From DATBGO01 sp050011895 (GTDB taxonomy: Bacteria; Actinomycetota; Actinomycetes; Streptosporangiales; Streptosporangiaceae): 5,114 nucleotides of DNA. The notes beneath the pieces are model-generated. The model was not told the origin of the DNA, did no database searches, and was given only the letters and a program-made list of their open reading frames with translations. Location: NCBI GenBank assembly GCA_050011895.1, contig JBEKIF010000189.1, positions 1-5,114 on the forward strand, given 5' to 3'. Positions 4,879 to 5,114 of this stretch are shown here, piece after piece. A program made the position numbers and the translations under genes. Position 1 is the first letter of the stretch. Every line of letters begins with the position of its first letter.

Positions 4879-5114
4879 TCACTGGGCAGCCAGCAGCGTG
4901 GCGATGCGCGCGGCGGCGCGGGCCGCGCCGCCGCGCGGAACCTTCCGGTAACCAGGCCGGGTGCCGACTTCCGCCAATGCTGCCCGCATCGTGGTGGCCA
5001 GGCCGTCTGCTGTGGTCGTCGTGTAGTCCATCCGCAGGCCGGCCCGGTAGTGGTTGAGCCGGTGGGTGACGAAGTGCTGCTGTTCCCAGTGGCGGCGCAG
5101 GGGGAAGTAGATGA
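4879..5114 (-). CDS. C-terminal end of a glycosyltransferase-like protein (5' end outside window)
   Basis: The last 77 codons of a minus-strand gene enter from the right edge, with TGA at 4879-4881. The segment FPLRRHWEQQHFVTHRL followed by NHYRAGLRMDYTTTTADGL resembles the C-terminal nucleotide-sugar-binding domain of GT-B-fold glycosyltransferases of the MurG/GT1 type. In these, an H-x-x-x-x-E/Q pattern before a helix is followed by an R-x-G-x-x-(M/L)-(D/P) strand, 'HYRAGLRMDY' here. The tail is Ala/Arg-rich (GGAARAAARIATLLAAQ). The start, the N-terminal acceptor-binding domain and most of the donor site are not in the window, so substrate and activity cannot be judged. The gene lies 166 bases upstream of the methyltransferase and reads the same way, but a hairpin between them may end its transcript. 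Confidence 0.62.
   Translation of the reverse strand, partial: IYFPLRRHWEQQHFVTHRLNHYRAGLRMDYTTTTADGLATTMRAALAEVGTRPGYRKVPRGGAARAAARIATLLAAQ
4907..4937. repeat. Perfect 15-bp inverted repeat inside the 3' end of the glycosyltransferase-like gene
   Basis: Bases 4907-4921 and 4923-4937 are exact reverse complements around a single G, made only of G and C. It lies within codons for the GGAARAAAR part of the tail. It may be a by-product of alternating Gly/Ala/Arg codons, or a structure that stalls transcription near the end of the gene. Confidence 0.6.

Overview
The window is very GC-rich, and its genes show strong GC bias at third codon positions and Shine-Dalgarno sites of the AGGAG/AGGTG type. 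Several protein families are of the kind common in actinomycetes: a HicA/HicB pair, a YdeI/OmdA-like protein and class I SAM methyltransferases. A high-GC actinobacterium is the best guess; the genus cannot be told from the sequence. Most of the window looks like an accessory region in decay. Only two full-length genes look healthy by both frame and ribosome binding site: an uncharacterised 151-aa protein (+, 1818-2273) and a 272-aa methyltransferase (-, 3894-4712). A HicB-like antitoxin (-, 488-709) is also intact, but its partner toxin is frameshifted.

Layout from left to right. A weakly supported fragment of a + strand reading frame enters from the left edge (2-240). Next, on the minus strand, is a hicAB-type toxin-antitoxin unit (488-923) whose toxin has lost one base. 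Upstream of it are a doubtful small ORF (890-1126) and the C-terminal part of a YdeI/OmpD-associated (OmdA) family protein carrying an in-frame TAG (1120-1554). A gap of about 260 bases holds a possible promoter for the + strand gene at 1818-2273. That gene converges on, and overlaps by 42 bases, a minus-strand remnant with a damaged start and a frameshift (2232-2458). About 300 ambiguous bases follow.

From about 3011 to the right edge everything reads leftward. In order of transcription there is the C-terminal end of a glycosyltransferase-like gene (4879-5114, cut by the window), a terminator-like hairpin, and an intact SAM methyltransferase. An ATGA overlap then leads into a second methyltransferase that is now a pseudogene with at least two nonsense codons and about five frame changes. 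Last is a short-chain dehydrogenase remnant lacking its N-terminus and its catalytic lysine. The sequence of glycosyltransferase, two methyltransferases and an SDR resembles a small tailoring or detoxification cluster that has lost its distal genes, but this functional reading is inference.

I found no CRISPR array, tRNA, rRNA, transposase or clear insertion-sequence end, and no convincing new defence system. The most informative observation is the concentration of independent inactivating lesions in at least five neighbouring genes, while the intact methyltransferase and the HicB antitoxin have survived.
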